64,000 bases of DNA from Cupriavidus metallidurans CH34 (GTDB lineage: Bacteria; Pseudomonadota; Gammaproteobacteria; Burkholderiales; Burkholderiaceae): assembly GCF_000196015.1 (NCBI RefSeq), contig NC_007973.1, positions 3,348,001 to 3,412,000 of the forward strand, given 5' to 3'. Shown piece by piece: positions 19,233 to 29,844 of the stretch (its first letter is position 1; each line of letters opens with the position of its first letter). Position numbers and translations under genes: made by a program. Under the pieces are notes generated by a model. The model saw only the letters and a list, made by a program, of their open reading frames with translations. It ran no database searches and was not told the origin of the DNA.

Positions 19233-20954
19233 ATGACACTAGGCCTCGCGCTTGCCCAGAGCCGGCGGATCGCGCCGGCTCTGCTTGCCCAGTTGGAGCA
19301 ATCGGCCCGGGAAAAGAAGACGCAGCTGATCGACGAGATCATTGGCAGCGGCACGATGTCCGCCCATGACGTCGCCGTGTTCGCCGCCGACAAGTACCAG
19401 CTCCCGCTGCTCGACCTCTCCGAATACAACCTCAGCCGCGTGCCGTCGGCACTCTCGGGCAACCGCGAGTTCCATGCGCACCGGCTCCTGCCGCTGGGCC
19501 GTCGGGAAAACCGCCTGATCGTGGCGATGTCCGATCCGGCCAACCAGGCCGGCGTCGACGTGATCCGCCAGAAGTTCAGCCTGCCAGTGGAAACAGTCGT
19601 CGTCGAACACGACAAGCTGATGAAGCATGTCCGATCTGCCGGCGAGGCACTTGGCACGCTCAAGAACGCCCTGCCGACGCCCACGGCGCAGAAGATGATC
19701 GAGTATGACCCGGTGGCCGCCGCGAGCGCGCGCAAGGTCCCCGGCGCCAACGACATCGACGACGCGCCGGTAGTGCGCTTCCTGCAGAAGCTGCTGACGG
19801 AAGCCTTCCATCGCGGCGCGTCGGACCTTCACTTCGAACCATTCGAGTTCTTCTACCGCATTCGCTTCCGCGTGGACGGCGTGCTGCAGGAAGTCGCGCG
19901 GCCACCGCTCGATATCCGCGACAAGATCGCCACGCGTATCAAGGTGCTATCGCGCCTGGACATCTCGGAAAAGCGTGTGCCGCAGGACGGCCGGATGAAG
20001 CTACTGATCTCCATGCCGAAAGACAAGGACGGCAAGGAGACCGTCGACAAGGCGATCGACTTCCGCGTCTCCACGCTGCCCACGTTGTTCGGCGAAAAGA
20101 TCGTGATGCGGATTCTCGATTCGTCGAGCGACAAGCTCGACATCGACCAACTCGGCTATGAGCCGCAGCAGAAGGCACTGCTGCAGGAAGTGATCAAGCG
20201 GCCGTACGGGATGGTGCTGGTGACTGGCCCGACCGGCAGCGGCAAGACTGTGTCGCTCTATACGTTCCTGAACATGCTGAACCAGGGCGACATCAATATC
20301 TCGACCGCCGAGGATCCGGCCGAAATCCAGTTGCCCGGCATCAACCAGGTCAACGTGAACGACAAGGCCGGCCTGACCTTCGCCGCCGCGCTGAAATCGT
20401 TCCTGCGCCAGGATCCCGACGTGATCATGGTCGGCGAAATTCGTGACCTCGAGACGGCCGACATCTCCATCAAGGCCGCGCAGACCGGTCACCTGGTGCT
20501 GTCCACGCTGCACACGAACGACGCGCCGACCACGCTGACACGCCTGATGAATATGGGCGTGGCACCGTTCAACATCGCCTCGTCGGTCCTGCTGATCACC
20601 GCGCAGCGCCTGGCGCGCCGGCTTTGCACCTGCAAGCGCGAGGGCGACCTGGCACCGCAGGTGCTGATCGATGCAGGCTTCCAGGAGTCAGACCTCGACG
20701 GCACATGGAAGCCCTATCACCCGGTGGGCTGCGACCGATGCAGCGGTAGTGGCTACAAGGGGCGATGCGGTATCTACCAGGTCATGCCGATTACCGAAAC
20801 CATTCAACAGATCATCCTGTCGCACGGCACGGCATTGCAGATTGCTGAACAGGCGCGCAAGGAAGGCGTGCTATCGTTGCGGGAAGCTGGCCTGCTCAAG
20901 GTCAAACAGGGCGTCACGTCACTCGAAGAAGTGCTGGCGACCACGAACACGTAA
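19233..20954 (+). CDS. pilB: Type IV pilus extension ATPase PilB
   Basis: Hexameric cytoplasmic ATPase that powers pilus assembly. It has 573 residues: an N1/MshEN domain (about 1-150), then the GspE ATPase with Asp box region, Walker A GPTGSGKT at 332-339, Walker B DVIMVGE at 396-402, His box (HLVLSTLHTND) and a tetracysteine zinc motif (CTC near 474, CDRCSGSGYKGRCG). The zinc motif and full N domain favour PilB over the retraction ATPase PilT. First of pilB-pilC-pilD. The 246 bp upstream to the tRNA terminator shows no gene. Confidence 0.96.
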   Translation: MTLGLALAQSRRIAPALLAQLEQSAREKKTQLIDEIIGSGTMSAHDVAVFAADKYQLPLLDLSEYNLSRVPSALSGNREFHAHRLLPLGRRENRLIVAMSDPANQAGVDVIRQKFSLPVETVVVEHDKLMKHVRSAGEALGTLKNALPTPTAQKMIEYDPVAAASARKVPGANDIDDAPVVRFLQKLLTEAFHRGASDLHFEPFEFFYRIRFRVDGVLQEVARPPLDIRDKIATRIKVLSRLDISEKRVPQDGRMKLLISMPKDKDGKETVDKAIDFRVSTLPTLFGEKIVMRILDSSSDKLDIDQLGYEPQQKALLQEVIKRPYGMVLVTGPTGSGKTVSLYTFLNMLNQGDINISTAEDPAEIQLPGINQVNVNDKAGLTFAAALKSFLRQDPDVIMVGEIRDLETADISIKAAQTGHLVLSTLHTNDAPTTLTRLMNMGVAPFNIASSVLLITAQRLARRLCTCKREGDLAPQVLIDAGFQESDLDGTWKPYHPVGCDRCSGSGYKGRCGIYQVMPITETIQQIILSHGTALQIAEQARKEGVLSLREAGLLKVKQGVTSLEEVLATTNT

Positions 20955-20983
20955 AACAAAGAACAAGTCTCAGGGGTCAAATC

Positions 20984-22249
20984 ATGGCGACGCGCGCACC
21001 AGCGGCGGGCGCTCGGACGGCAGCGCCGTCTCGGGCAAAATCAGGGCGGAAGGCACCCACGCAGTACATCTTCGAGTGGGAAGCCAAGGACCGAAAAGGC
21101 AAGTCGTTCAAGGGCGAACAACGCGCCGAGAGCCAGTCCGAGGTCACCGCCTCGCTGCGCAAGCAGGGGCTGACCGTCGTCAAGATGAAGAAGCGCAAGG
21201 GCGCGCGCGGCAAGAAGATTACCGAGAAGGACATCGCCTACTTCACGCGCCAGCTCTCGACCATGCTCAAGGCGGGTGTGCCGCTGCTGCAGTCGATCGA
21301 CATCATCGCGCGCGGCCACGCCAACCCGAACTTCACCCAGCTGCTCACTGTCATCCGCTCGGACATTGAATCGGGTAGCAGCATGGCCACGGCGTTCCGC
21401 CGGCATCCGCAGTACTTCGATACGCTCTACTGCAACCTGATTGACGCTGGCGAACAAGGCGGTATTCTCGATGCGCTGCTCGAGCGGCTGTCTCTCTATA
21501 TGGAGAAAAGCATCGCGCTGAAGGGCCAGATCAAGTCCGCGATGATCTACCCGATCGCCGTGCTGACCGTGGCCTTTGCCGTGACGGTGATCCTGATGCT
21601 GTTCGTGATCCCGGCCTTCAAGGGCGTGTTCTCGAGCTTTGGCGCCTCGCTGCCAGCGCCCACGATGGTCGTGATCAACATCTCCGACTTTTTCGTGCAG
21701 TACTGGTATCTCGTCATCGGCGCGCCAGTCTTCTCGATCATCGGCTATTTCCGCGCCCGCAAGAAATCGGAGAAGGTGCAGCGCTGGCACGACAAGGTTC
21801 TGCTCAAGCTGCCGATTTTCGGCAGCCTGTTCCGCAAGGCGGTGGTCGCGCGCTGGACGCGCACGCTGGCCACGATGTTTGCGGCAGGCACGCCGCTGGT
21901 GGAATCGATGGAATCGGTGGCAGGCGCCGCCGGCAACTGGATCTACTACGACGCCACGCGCGAAATCGAGCAGTCTGTGCGTATCGGTACCAGCCTGACC
22001 AACGCCATGCAGGCCACCCACGTGTTCGACAACATGGTGCTGCAGATGACCCAGATCGGTGAGGAATCGGGCGCGCTGGACAGCATGTTGCTCAAGGTTG
22101 CCGAATTCTACGAGCGCGAGGTCGACGACGCCGTGGCCGCCATCTCGAGCCTGATCGAGCCGCTGATCATCGTGGTGCTTGGCGTGCTGATCGGCGGCAT
22201 GGTCGTCGCCATGTATCTGCCGATCTTCAAGCTGGGCCAAGTGGTGTAA
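20984..22249 (+). CDS. pilC: Type IV pilus inner-membrane platform protein PilC
   Basis: A 421-residue GspF-family protein with two T2SF domains (about 80-205 and 285-407) and three membrane helices (around 185-205, 235-255 and near 385-412). It is the inner-membrane platform contacted by PilB. The N terminus has an Ala/Arg-rich lead, then TQYIFEWEAKDRKG, a typical PilC opening. It is 29 bp after pilB and 18 bp before pilD. Confidence 0.96.
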   Translation: MATRAPAAGARTAAPSRAKSGRKAPTQYIFEWEAKDRKGKSFKGEQRAESQSEVTASLRKQGLTVVKMKKRKGARGKKITEKDIAYFTRQLSTMLKAGVPLLQSIDIIARGHANPNFTQLLTVIRSDIESGSSMATAFRRHPQYFDTLYCNLIDAGEQGGILDALLERLSLYMEKSIALKGQIKSAMIYPIAVLTVAFAVTVILMLFVIPAFKGVFSSFGASLPAPTMVVINISDFFVQYWYLVIGAPVFSIIGYFRARKKSEKVQRWHDKVLLKLPIFGSLFRKAVVARWTRTLATMFAAGTPLVESMESVAGAAGNWIYYDATREIEQSVRIGTSLTNAMQATHVFDNMVLQMTQIGEESGALDSMLLKVAEFYEREVDDAVAAISSLIEPLIIVVLGVLIGGMVVAMYLPIFKLGQVV

Positions 22250-22267
22250 CGCCGGGTGATGTAACGC

Positions 22268-23137
22268 ATGCAAGCTGTCCTGTCATCGCTGGCGGCGTTG
22301 CCGCCAGCTTTCCTTATTGTCGCGGCAGGGGTGGTTGGCCTGATGGTCGGCAGTTTCCTCAACGTGGTGATCCATCGTCTGCCGAAGATGATGGAGTACG
22401 ACGAGGCCAACTACATCGCGGAAATCCGTGGCGAACCGTTGCCGCACCCCGAGCGCTATAACCTGATGGTGCCGCGATCCGCGTGCCCGAAGTGCGGCCA
22501 CCAGATCGCCCCCTGGGAGAACATCCCCGTCATCAGCTACCTGTTCCTGCGTGGCCGCTGCAAGGCCTGCAAGACGCCGATCGGCATCCGCTATCCGCTC
22601 GTCGAGCTGATCACGGCGGCGCTCAGCGCCCTGGCGATGTGGCACTTCGGTCCGACGGCGCAGGCGCTGGCCGCGATCGTGATGACCTGGTCGCTGGTCG
22701 CGTTGTTCATGATCGATGCCGACACCCAGCTTCTGCCAGACCAGATCACGCTGCCGCTGCTATGGCTGGGCCTGCTGCTGAACCTGCAGGGCTTGTTCGC
22801 GCCGCTGGCGGATGCCGTCATCGGCGCTGCGGCGGGCTACCTGCTGCTGTGGAGCGTCTACTGGCTCTACAAGCTCGTGCGGGGCCGCGAGGGCATGGGC
22901 CACGGCGATTTCAAGTTGATGGCGGCGCTTGGCGCATGGTTCGGCTGGCAGGCACTGCCCGCGCTGATCCTGATGTCGTCGGTGGTCGGTGCCGTGCTTG
23001 GCGGCGCGATGCTGGTCTTCCGCCGCAAGAGTAGTGACACGACCTTCCCGTTTGGCCCGTACATCGTCGGTGCCGGGCTGATCGTGCTGTTCTTTGGCGC
23101 AGACGTATTACCGCTGACGCTGGTGGCCGGACACTAG
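22268..23137 (+). CDS. pilD: Prepilin peptidase / N-methyltransferase PilD
   Basis: A bifunctional membrane aspartyl protease that cleaves prepilin leaders and methylates the new N terminus. In its 289 residues the zinc-binding Cys pairs are C73/C76 and C98/C101. The catalytic Asp are in the FMIDADTQLLPD region (150-157) and in GHGDFKLMAALGAWFGW (Asp214). About eight helices. It serves the pilin system of pilB/pilC and probably any type II secretion pseudopilins elsewhere. Confidence 0.96.
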   Translation: MQAVLSSLAALPPAFLIVAAGVVGLMVGSFLNVVIHRLPKMMEYDEANYIAEIRGEPLPHPERYNLMVPRSACPKCGHQIAPWENIPVISYLFLRGRCKACKTPIGIRYPLVELITAALSALAMWHFGPTAQALAAIVMTWSLVALFMIDADTQLLPDQITLPLLWLGLLLNLQGLFAPLADAVIGAAAGYLLLWSVYWLYKLVRGREGMGHGDFKLMAALGAWFGWQALPALILMSSVVGAVLGGAMLVFRRKSSDTTFPFGPYIVGAGLIVLFFGADVLPLTLVAGH

Positions 23138-23207
23138 CCGACAACCGGCGGCTGCACGCAAAGCTGGTATCGTTGGCGACATTCACGACTGACTGACACC
23201 CTGCTCC

Positions 23208-23852
23208 ATGCTGGAAATCGGACTGACCGGCGGCATCGGCTCCGGCAAGACCCGCGTTGCGGACATGTTCGCCGCGCGCGGCGCCGCGTTGATCGATACC
23301 GACCTCATCGCCCACGAGATCACCGCGCCGGGCGGCCCAGCCATCGCACCGCTCGTCGCGGCATTCGGCCCCGGATGCCTGCGCCAGGATGGTGCGATGG
23401 ATCGCGACGCGATGCGGGCACTTGTCTTCTCCGACCCATCGGCCAAGACCCGCCTCGAGGGCATCACCCATCCGCTGATTCGCCAGGTCACCGAAGCGCG
23501 GGCCACCGCCATCCGCGAAGCGGGCCACAACCCGTATCTGATCTACGTGGTACCGCTGCTCGTCGAATCGAGTACCTGGCGCGCGCGAGTCGGCCGCGTG
23601 CTTGTGGTCGACTGCCAGGAGGAAACCCAGATCGCCCGTGTGATGGCCCGCAATGGATTCACGCGCGATCAGGTACTGGCGATCATGCGACGACAGGCCA
23701 CACGCGCCGAACGCATGGCCGTGGCCGACGACCTGATCGACAACGACGGGCCACCCGAAGCGCTGAACGCGCAAGTCGCGAAGCTCGATGCGCTATATCG
23801 CTCGCTTTCGGATACATCTGGAAACACATCCGAAAACGCGGCGCATCCGTGA
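23208..23852 (+). CDS. coaE: Dephospho-CoA kinase
   Basis: Last enzyme of coenzyme A synthesis, adding the 3'-phosphate. It has 214 residues with the P-loop GGIGSGKT at 8-15 right at the N terminus and [11 protein letters not shown] just after. The central lid and C-terminal helices ([29 protein letters not shown]) are typical. It follows pilD, as in many beta- and gammaproteobacteria. Confidence 0.95.
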   Translation: MLEIGLTGGIGSGKTRVADMFAARGAALIDTDLIAHEITAPGGPAIAPLVAAFGPGCLRQDGAMDRDAMRALVFSDPSAKTRLEGITHPLIRQVTEARATAIREAGHNPYLIYVVPLLVESSTWRARVGRVLVVDCQEETQIARVMARNGFTRDQVLAIMRRQATRAERMAVADDLIDNDGPPEALNAQVAKLDALYRSLSDTSGNTSENAAHP

Positions 23853-24074
23853 CATCCCCCATGCCCGATAGGGGCAGATTCGATTTGTCCTCGGGCCCTG
23901 ACTCGCATAGAATGCGCTGAAACATGCCGGCAAATATGCGCGGTGTGACGAGTTCCGGCCAGGAACTCCACCCAGGCGCGAGTTGTCTTTGCATGGGCGA
24001 AAGCGGCACGGACAGCGCCAGAGCGCCTTCCCGACTGAAACAACCGCCAACCGGCGCGCAGCACGGACACCGAC

Positions 24075-24833
24075 TTGATCCTGTACGAATATCCTTTCAA
24101 CGAACGCATCAGGACACTCCTGCGCCTGGAGGACCTGTTCGATCGGCTGGATTATTTCCTCGGGCAGGAACATCCGCTTCAGCATCACGTCGCCATCACC
24201 ACGATTTTCGAGATCATCGACGTGGCGGGACGTGCCGACCTCAAGACCGACCTGATCAAGGAACTCGAGCGCCAGCGCCAGGCCCTGGCGCCGCTGCGCT
24301 CCAATCCGCAGATTGATCAGGATGCGCTGGTCGCGGTGATCACCGAAATCGAGCAAGGCATTGCAGCGCTCAGCCAGACCGTCGGCAAGGCCGGCCAGTT
24401 GCTGGCCGACAATGAATGGCTGACCAGCATCCGCAGCCGCGCGATCATCCCCGGTGGCACTTGCGAGTTCGATCTGCCGGCGTACTACGCCTGGCAGCAT
24501 CGCGACGCCGATGATCGCCGCGCCGACATCCTCAAATGGGCACGCCCACTAGCCTCGCTGCGCATGGGCGCTGGCATCGTGCTGCGCCTGCTGCGCGAGT
24601 CCGGCCAGAGCGGCAAAGTCATTGCGACCGGTGGCAGCTATCAGCAGATGCTGTCTGGCCGCAGCTACCAGCTCATGCAGGTGTACCTGGACGAATCGCT
24701 GCTGGCCTTCATCCCCGAGATGAGCGCCAACAAGTACATGCTCTGGGTACGGTTCACGCAGCAGGATGGCGACATGCGGCCCCGATCGGTGGATGCCGAT
24801 ATCCCCTTCCTGCTGAAGCTCTGTAATTTCTGA
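24075..24833 (+). CDS. zapD: Cell division protein ZapD
   Basis: A 252-residue FtsZ-bundling factor. It begins at a TTG giving [19 protein letters not shown], the conserved ZapD opening; no ATG is placed to replace it. The mostly helical body includes [12 protein letters not shown] and ends with the beta-rich [15 protein letters not shown] region. It lies between coaE (222 bp upstream, no gene in the gap) and yacG. Confidence 0.92.
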   Translation: MILYEYPFNERIRTLLRLEDLFDRLDYFLGQEHPLQHHVAITTIFEIIDVAGRADLKTDLIKELERQRQALAPLRSNPQIDQDALVAVITEIEQGIAALSQTVGKAGQLLADNEWLTSIRSRAIIPGGTCEFDLPAYYAWQHRDADDRRADILKWARPLASLRMGAGIVLRLLRESGQSGKVIATGGSYQQMLSGRSYQLMQVYLDESLLAFIPEMSANKYMLWVRFTQQDGDMRPRSVDADIPFLLKLCNF

Positions 24834-24841
24834 AGTCTCCG

Positions 24842-25033
24842 ATGCCAGCCGTCGTCAAATGCCCCACCTGCGGCAAGGAAGTTGCCTGGGTGCCGGATAA
24901 CAAGTTCCGTCCGTTCTGCTCGGAACGCTGCAAGCAGATCGACCTGGGCGCCTGGGCGTCCGAGAAGTATGTGTTCGGTGGCAAGCCGGGCGAGACACCG
25001 TCGCCGGACCTGCCGGAAGACGCCGAAGACTGA
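24842..25033 (+). CDS. yacG: YacG zinc protein, DNA gyrase inhibitor
   Basis: A 63-residue zinc-finger protein with Cys7, Cys10, Cys26 and Cys30 in [10 protein letters not shown] and [14 protein letters not shown]. YacG binds the gyrase B subunit and inhibits it in E. coli. It is 8 bp after zapD, the conserved partner order. The acidic C-terminal tail (DLPEDAED) is common in the family. Confidence 0.93.
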   Translation: MPAVVKCPTCGKEVAWVPDNKFRPFCSERCKQIDLGAWASEKYVFGGKPGETPSPDLPEDAED

Positions 25034-25045
25034 TCGGATCGCTGC

Positions 25046-25074
25046 TCCCCTCTCACGCCAGGCGAAAGAGGGGA
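25046..25074. terminator. Hairpin between convergent yacG and OPT genes
   Basis: TCCCCTCT pairs with AGAGGGGA around an inner CGCC-A-GGCG stem. No clear T run, so it is a possible bidirectional terminator. Confidence 0.5.
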
Positions 25075-25118
25075 ACCTGCGATAGCCGCGATATTGCCGA
25101 GCGCTACGGCCGGCCGGG

Positions 25119-27149
25119 CTAACGTGCAGCCAGCACCCGACGGCAGAATCCCACGCAGACCAGCACGAACACGGCCAGTCCCAGCCACTGCGCCGTAGTG
25201 CCAAACCCCTCGCCCACCAGTGCCAGCGGCGCCTCCTTGCCCGAGAGGCCGATCACCGCGGCCAGCGCAACGCCGACCAGGCTTTCACCCACGATCAGGC
25301 CCGAAGCAAGCAGCGTCCCGCGCCGCTCAGCATGGGCCAGCACCGTGGGCACATCGTCGCCACGCGCCTCGGCGCGCTTGCGCTCCGTGCGCAGCAACCA
25401 CCACGACAACACCGCGCCCACCACCAGCGCTGAACTGATCGTCGGCGGCAGGTAGATGCCGATGCCCACTGCCAGTACGGGCAGCCGCGCCACGCCACCG
25501 CGATGGCGCAGCACTTCGTCAATCGCGATCAGCACAACACCCAGCGCCACGCCAATCAGGATCATTGTCCAGTTGAGCTTGTGCGTGAAGATGCCCGTAG
25601 CGATCGCGGTCATCAACGTGGCCTGCGGCGCAGCCAGCGCCGAATTCGGGTCCATGTCGGCCCGAGGCAAGGCGCCGGCAAAGCCGTACGCGTGATAGAG
25701 CAGTTCGAGCACCGGCGGAATCACGGCAGCACCCACCGCGCAGCCGATCAGCAGCGCCACCTGTTGGCGCCACGGCGTGGCGCCAACCAGCCAGCCAGTC
25801 TTGAGATCCTGCAGGTTGTCATTCGAGATCGAGGCCACCGCCACGACGGCCGAGGTCGTGAAGATCGCCAGCGCAATCGCGTATTTGCCGCCCTCGGACG
25901 TGTCGAGCAGGCCGTCCAGCGTGCCGATGCCAAGAATCAGCAGCGACACCAGGATCACAGCGATGATGCCGATGCCCGAGATCGGGCTGGCTGACGACCC
26001 CACCAGACCAGCCATATAGCCACATGCGGCAGCCACCAGGAAGCCGAACACGAAGGCGAACAGCACGGCACAGCCAACCAGACGCCAGGTGGCACCGGTA
26101 TCGAGCGGTGCCGGGGCCAGGAAGTATCCAAACGTCACTGCCAGCACCACCAGCAGGACCAGCGTGAGGACGCCGATCCAGGCCATCGGCAAGTCGCGTT
26201 GCGTGCGCGGCACCGCGCCACCCTCTCCCGGCGCGCCGGCACGGAGGGCACCCATCGATGCACGTACGCCTTCCACCATCGGCTTGAACAGCGTGCCGAG
26301 CGTCCAGATCGCCGCGATACCGATCGTGCCCGCGCCGATGAAGCGCGCTTGCGTGCTCCACACTGCGGTACCGAAGCTGGACAGCGTGGCCCCCGCCGGC
26401 ATCGGTGTGATAGCAGTCAGCCACGGCACCGCGATGCCCCAGGTCAGGAACAGGCCCAGCAACATAGCCAACCCGCCGACGATGCCGACCAGATAGCCGG
26501 CGCCCACCAGCGCGAGTGAGAAACCCATCGAGAGGCGCACCACGGATGCGCCAACGGCCAGCCAGGCATTGGCCCCTTCTGCCAGAACCCGGAAGCCACC
26601 TGCGGCAATGCTGAACAGGCCCGCAGCAACGCCACCTGCAACGAGGTCACCAAGCCCGGTCTCCTGTTTTCCGTTGCCCTTATCCTGGCTCGCGCTCCCC
26701 ACTCGCAGGATCTCGGCGGCGGCCACCCCTTCCGGATACGGCAGATCGCTGTGCACCACCATCGCGTGGCGCAGCGGGATGCTAAAGATCACCCCGAGCA
26801 TGCCACCCGCTGCGCAGATCGCCAGCGTCTGCCAGAACGGGAACCCCTGCCAGTGTCCCAGCATGACCAGACCCGGCAGGATGAAGATGATCGACGACAG
26901 CGTGCCAGCAGCGGACGCCTGCGTCTGCACCATGTTGTTCTCGAGGATGTTCGCGCCCGGAAACAGTCGCAGCACGGCCATCGAGATCACGGCAGCAGGG
27001 ATCGCCGAGGAAAACGTCAGGCCGACCTTGAGGCCGAGGTAGATATTGGAGGCGGTGAACACCACCGTGATCAGGGCGCCGAGGATGATGCCCCGCAGCG
27101 TCAGTTCGGGCAGAGAAACAGCGTCATCGATACGATCGACACGTTGCAT
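25119..27149 (-). CDS. OPT/YSL-family oligopeptide transporter
   Basis: A large inner-membrane transporter of 676 residues with about 15 hydrophobic segments. The N terminus from the chosen ATG (MQRVDRIDDAVSLPELTLRG) precedes the conserved GIILGALITVVFTASNIYLGLKVG of bacterial OPT proteins. AGG AGG lies 6-7 bp upstream of this ATG. The open frame runs 79 codons further up, but into the terminator and mutT, so it was cut back. Substrates of the family are peptides or metal chelates; not specified here. Confidence 0.9.
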   Translation of the reverse strand: MQRVDRIDDAVSLPELTLRGIILGALITVVFTASNIYLGLKVGLTFSSAIPAAVISMAVLRLFPGANILENNMVQTQASAAGTLSSIIFILPGLVMLGHWQGFPFWQTLAICAAGGMLGVIFSIPLRHAMVVHSDLPYPEGVAAAEILRVGSASQDKGNGKQETGLGDLVAGGVAAGLFSIAAGGFRVLAEGANAWLAVGASVVRLSMGFSLALVGAGYLVGIVGGLAMLLGLFLTWGIAVPWLTAITPMPAGATLSSFGTAVWSTQARFIGAGTIGIAAIWTLGTLFKPMVEGVRASMGALRAGAPGEGGAVPRTQRDLPMAWIGVLTLVLLVVLAVTFGYFLAPAPLDTGATWRLVGCAVLFAFVFGFLVAAACGYMAGLVGSSASPISGIGIIAVILVSLLILGIGTLDGLLDTSEGGKYAIALAIFTTSAVVAVASISNDNLQDLKTGWLVGATPWRQQVALLIGCAVGAAVIPPVLELLYHAYGFAGALPRADMDPNSALAAPQATLMTAIATGIFTHKLNWTMILIGVALGVVLIAIDEVLRHRGGVARLPVLAVGIGIYLPPTISSALVVGAVLSWWLLRTERKRAEARGDDVPTVLAHAERRGTLLASGLIVGESLVGVALAAVIGLSGKEAPLALVGEGFGTTAQWLGLAVFVLVCVGFCRRVLAAR

Positions 27150-27170
27150 TGAGCCTCCTGTGAGTGGTCG

Positions 27171-27197
27171 AAAAAAATTGCCCGGCAAGAGCCGGGC
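27171..27197 (-). terminator. Intrinsic terminator after mutT
   Basis: Stem GCCCGGC/GCCGGGC with loop AAGA (27180-27197), followed on the minus strand by AA then seven T, just after the mutT stop and just before the OPT ribosome site. Confidence 0.9.
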
Positions 27198-27204
27198 ATC
27201 GATT

Positions 27205-27648
27205 TCAGCTTGCGCGGGATTCTTCCGCCAGCCAGTCGACGACTGGGATCGTCGCCGGCAGGAGCGGCCCCACCGACACGGGCGCTGTCTGCCAGGAGAA
27301 TGCCTGGCCCTCCCGCCCGACCGGATCGCCACGCCATTCCGTGATCTTGCGGAAATACAGGCGCACATAGGCATGAGGGTAATCATGCTCCAGCGTGTGC
27401 CAGTGTTCGCTTCTCACGATGTCGAGGCCGAGTTCTTCGTGCAGTTCGCGCGCCAGTGCCGCCTCAACCGATTCGCCGGGCTCGAGCTTGCCGCCCGGAA
27501 ATTCCCAGTAGCCCTCGTACGGCTTGCCCGCCGGACGCTGCGCCAGCAGAAACTTGCCGTCCGCCTGGATCATCACGCCAACCGCCACTTCCGTGACCTT
27601 GCGCGTCTGCCCGTCGGCGGTCTTCACCGTGTCCGCCTGACCGCTCAT
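27205..27648 (-). CDS. mutT: MutT-type Nudix hydrolase (8-oxo-dGTP diphosphatase)
   Basis: A 147-residue Nudix protein. The box runs from Gly53 to Leu75 with Glu59, REL at 67-69 and EE at 71-72, in the context YWEFPGGKLEPGES, which is the MutT-type substrate setting. It sanitises oxidised guanine nucleotides. The start overlaps the DUF815 ATPase stop by 4 bp, and the argJ-DUF815-mutT order is a common betaproteobacterial neighbourhood. Confidence 0.9.
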   Translation of the reverse strand: MSGQADTVKTADGQTRKVTEVAVGVMIQADGKFLLAQRPAGKPYEGYWEFPGGKLEPGESVEAALARELHEELGLDIVRSEHWHTLEHDYPHAYVRLYFRKITEWRGDPVGREGQAFSWQTAPVSVGPLLPATIPVVDWLAEESRAS

Positions 27649-28556
27649 GCCTTGCTGCCTGAATCAGTCGCGGGGTCGGCCACGAACGGCTTGCCATGCT
27701 TGCCGCCCCAGTCGCGCGCGAACTGCCACGCCACGCGCCCGGAGCGCGAACCGCGCTCGAGGGCCCAGACCAGCGCATCGCCGCGCGCGGCCTCGATATC
27801 GGCGGGCGTGCAGCCAAAGTGTCCGAGCCAGTGACCAACGATGGCCAGGTACTCGTCCTGCTTCGGCGGGTAGAACGACAGCCACAAGCCAAAGCGCTCG
27901 GACAGCGAGATCTTCTCCTCCACCACCTCACCCGGATGGATTTCGCCATCGGAAGTGTGCTGGTAGGTCTCGTTGTCCTTCATGTACTCGGGTAGCAGAT
28001 GCCGACGGTTCGACGTCGCGTAGATCAGCACGTTGTCTGACTGCGCGGCCACCGAGCCGTCCAACGCCGACTTGAGCGACTTGTAGCCGGATTCGCCGTC
28101 CTCGAACGACAAGTCGTCGCAGAAAATCGCGAAGCGCTCGGGGCGCTGCGCAAGCTGCTCGACGATGTCTCCGAGATCGCCCAGATCATCCTTGTCTACT
28201 TCCACCAGGCGCAGCCCGTCGTTCACGAACGCATTCAGGCAAGCCTTGATCAGCGACGACTTGCCGGTGCCACGCGCGCCGGTCAGCAGCACGTTGTTGG
28301 CCGGCAGCCGGTTCACGAACTGGCGGGTGTTGGCGACGATCGCGTCTTTCTGGCGATCGATGTTCTTCAGATCGCCCAGATGGATCGGCGGCAATTGCCG
28401 GATCGCCTGCAGATAGCCGATGTTGCCGAACAGGCTCTGGCGCTTGCGCCAGCGGAACGCTACCGCCTCCTTCCAGTCCGCGTCGGTCAGTTCCGGCGGC
28501 AGCCATTGTTCAAGTCGGGCAAGGAAGCCATCGAGGCGGGCAGCGAGGTCAGACAT
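27645..28556 (-). CDS. DUF815 AAA-type ATPase
   Basis: A 303-residue cytoplasmic protein with Walker A GARGTGKS at 93-100, Walker B-like FAIFCDDLSFE near 146-156 and a C-terminal GSRSGRVAWQFARDWGGKHGK. It matches the DUF815 family of P-loop ATPases, whose role is not established. Overlaps mutT by 4 bp and follows argJ by 26 bp. Confidence 0.85.
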   Translation of the reverse strand: MSDLAARLDGFLARLEQWLPPELTDADWKEAVAFRWRKRQSLFGNIGYLQAIRQLPPIHLGDLKNIDRQKDAIVANTRQFVNRLPANNVLLTGARGTGKSSLIKACLNAFVNDGLRLVEVDKDDLGDLGDIVEQLAQRPERFAIFCDDLSFEDGESGYKSLKSALDGSVAAQSDNVLIYATSNRRHLLPEYMKDNETYQHTSDGEIHPGEVVEEKISLSERFGLWLSFYPPKQDEYLAIVGHWLGHFGCTPADIEAARGDALVWALERGSRSGRVAWQFARDWGGKHGKPFVADPATDSGSKA

Positions 28557-28582
28557 GGGGCGAGTCTTCCAGAATTACGAAC

Positions 28583-29809
28583 TTACGAACGATAGTCGGC
28601 GTTGATCGACACGTAGTCATGCGACAGGTCGCAGGTCCACACGGTCGCTTCGGCGTCGCCGCGGCCCAGCGCGATGCGCACCGTGATCTCCGCCTGCTTC
28701 ATCACGCGCTGGCCGTCTTCCTCGCGATACTCGGGGTTGCGGCCGCCGTCACGCGCGACCCACACGTCATCGAGCCACAGGTTCACGCGATCGACGTCGA
28801 GGTCGTTGACGCCGGCGTAGCCGATAGCGGCGAGGATACGGCCGAGGTTGGGGTCCGAGGCATAGAACGCCGTTTTCACCAGCGGCGAATGGGCCACGGC
28901 GTAGGCGATCTGGCGGCACTCGGCCACATTCTTGCCCCCTTCCACACGGATCGTCATCAGCTTGGTGGCGCCTTCGCCATCGCGCACGATCGCCTGCGCG
29001 AGTTCCTGAGCCAGCGCCGTCACGGCATCACGCAGCGCCTCGAACGCGGCACCCTCGGCACGATCGATCGTCACGCCGGCCTTGCCTGAGGCGATCAGCA
29101 CGAACGAGTCGTTGGTCGACGTATCGCCGTCGATCGTGATGCTGTTGAACGAGTGATCGGCGGCGTGCGACACCAGCTTCTGCAGCACCGGCTGCGCCAC
29201 GGCGGCATCGGTGGCGATAAAGCCGAGCATCGTCGCCATGTTCGGGCGGATCATGCCGGCGCCCTTGCTGATGCCGGAGAGCGTCACGGTCTTGCCGTCG
29301 ATCTGCACCGTGCGCGAGGCTGCCTTCGGCTGCGTGTCGGTGGTCATGATCGATTCCGCGGCAGCCAGCCAGTTATCGGCACGTGCGTTGGCGATAGCGG
29401 TCGGCAGTGCCGCGGTCAGGCGGTCGACCGGAAGCTGTTCCAGAATCACGCCGGTTGAGAACGGCAGCACCTGTTTCGACTGGATGGCCAGCGCCTTGGC
29501 CAGCGCATCGCACGTGGCGCGCGCGGCGGCCAGACCCGGTTCCCCGGTGCCGGCGTTGGCATTGCCAGTGTTCACCACGATGGCACGAATGCCAGCGCCC
29601 GCGGCGAGATGCTCACGGCAAACCTGCACGGGCGCCGCGCAGAACCGGTTTTGCGTGAACACGCCTGCCACCGTGCTGCCTTCGGCCACGCGGACCACGA
29701 GCACGTCCTTGCGATTGGCCTTGCGGATACCGGCTTCGGCCCAGCCGAGCTCGACGCCGGCGACGGATTTCAAGTTTTCTGCCTGGGGCAGGGGCAGGTT
29801 CACTGGCAT
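28583..29809 (-). CDS. argJ: Bifunctional ornithine acetyltransferase / N-acetylglutamate synthase
   Basis: Arginine-synthesis enzyme that recycles the acetyl group between N-acetylornithine and glutamate. It has 408 residues from the ATG preceded by GAGGAAATCACC. The self-cleavage site and nucleophile Thr193 lie in [16 protein letters not shown], so the precursor splits into alpha and beta chains. An upstream in-frame start at 29848 adds 13 unlikely residues and falls in the hairpin between secA and argJ. Whether it has both activities or only the ornithine one is not readable here. Confidence 0.94.
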   Translation of the reverse strand: MPVNLPLPQAENLKSVAGVELGWAEAGIRKANRKDVLVVRVAEGSTVAGVFTQNRFCAAPVQVCREHLAAGAGIRAIVVNTGNANAGTGEPGLAAARATCDALAKALAIQSKQVLPFSTGVILEQLPVDRLTAALPTAIANARADNWLAAAESIMTTDTQPKAASRTVQIDGKTVTLSGISKGAGMIRPNMATMLGFIATDAAVAQPVLQKLVSHAADHSFNSITIDGDTSTNDSFVLIASGKAGVTIDRAEGAAFEALRDAVTALAQELAQAIVRDGEGATKLMTIRVEGGKNVAECRQIAYAVAHSPLVKTAFYASDPNLGRILAAIGYAGVNDLDVDRVNLWLDDVWVARDGGRNPEYREEDGQRVMKQAEITVRIALGRGDAEATVWTCDLSHDYVSINADYRS

Positions 29810-29844
29810 GGTGATTTCCTCAAATTCTCTGATGCACCTGACGA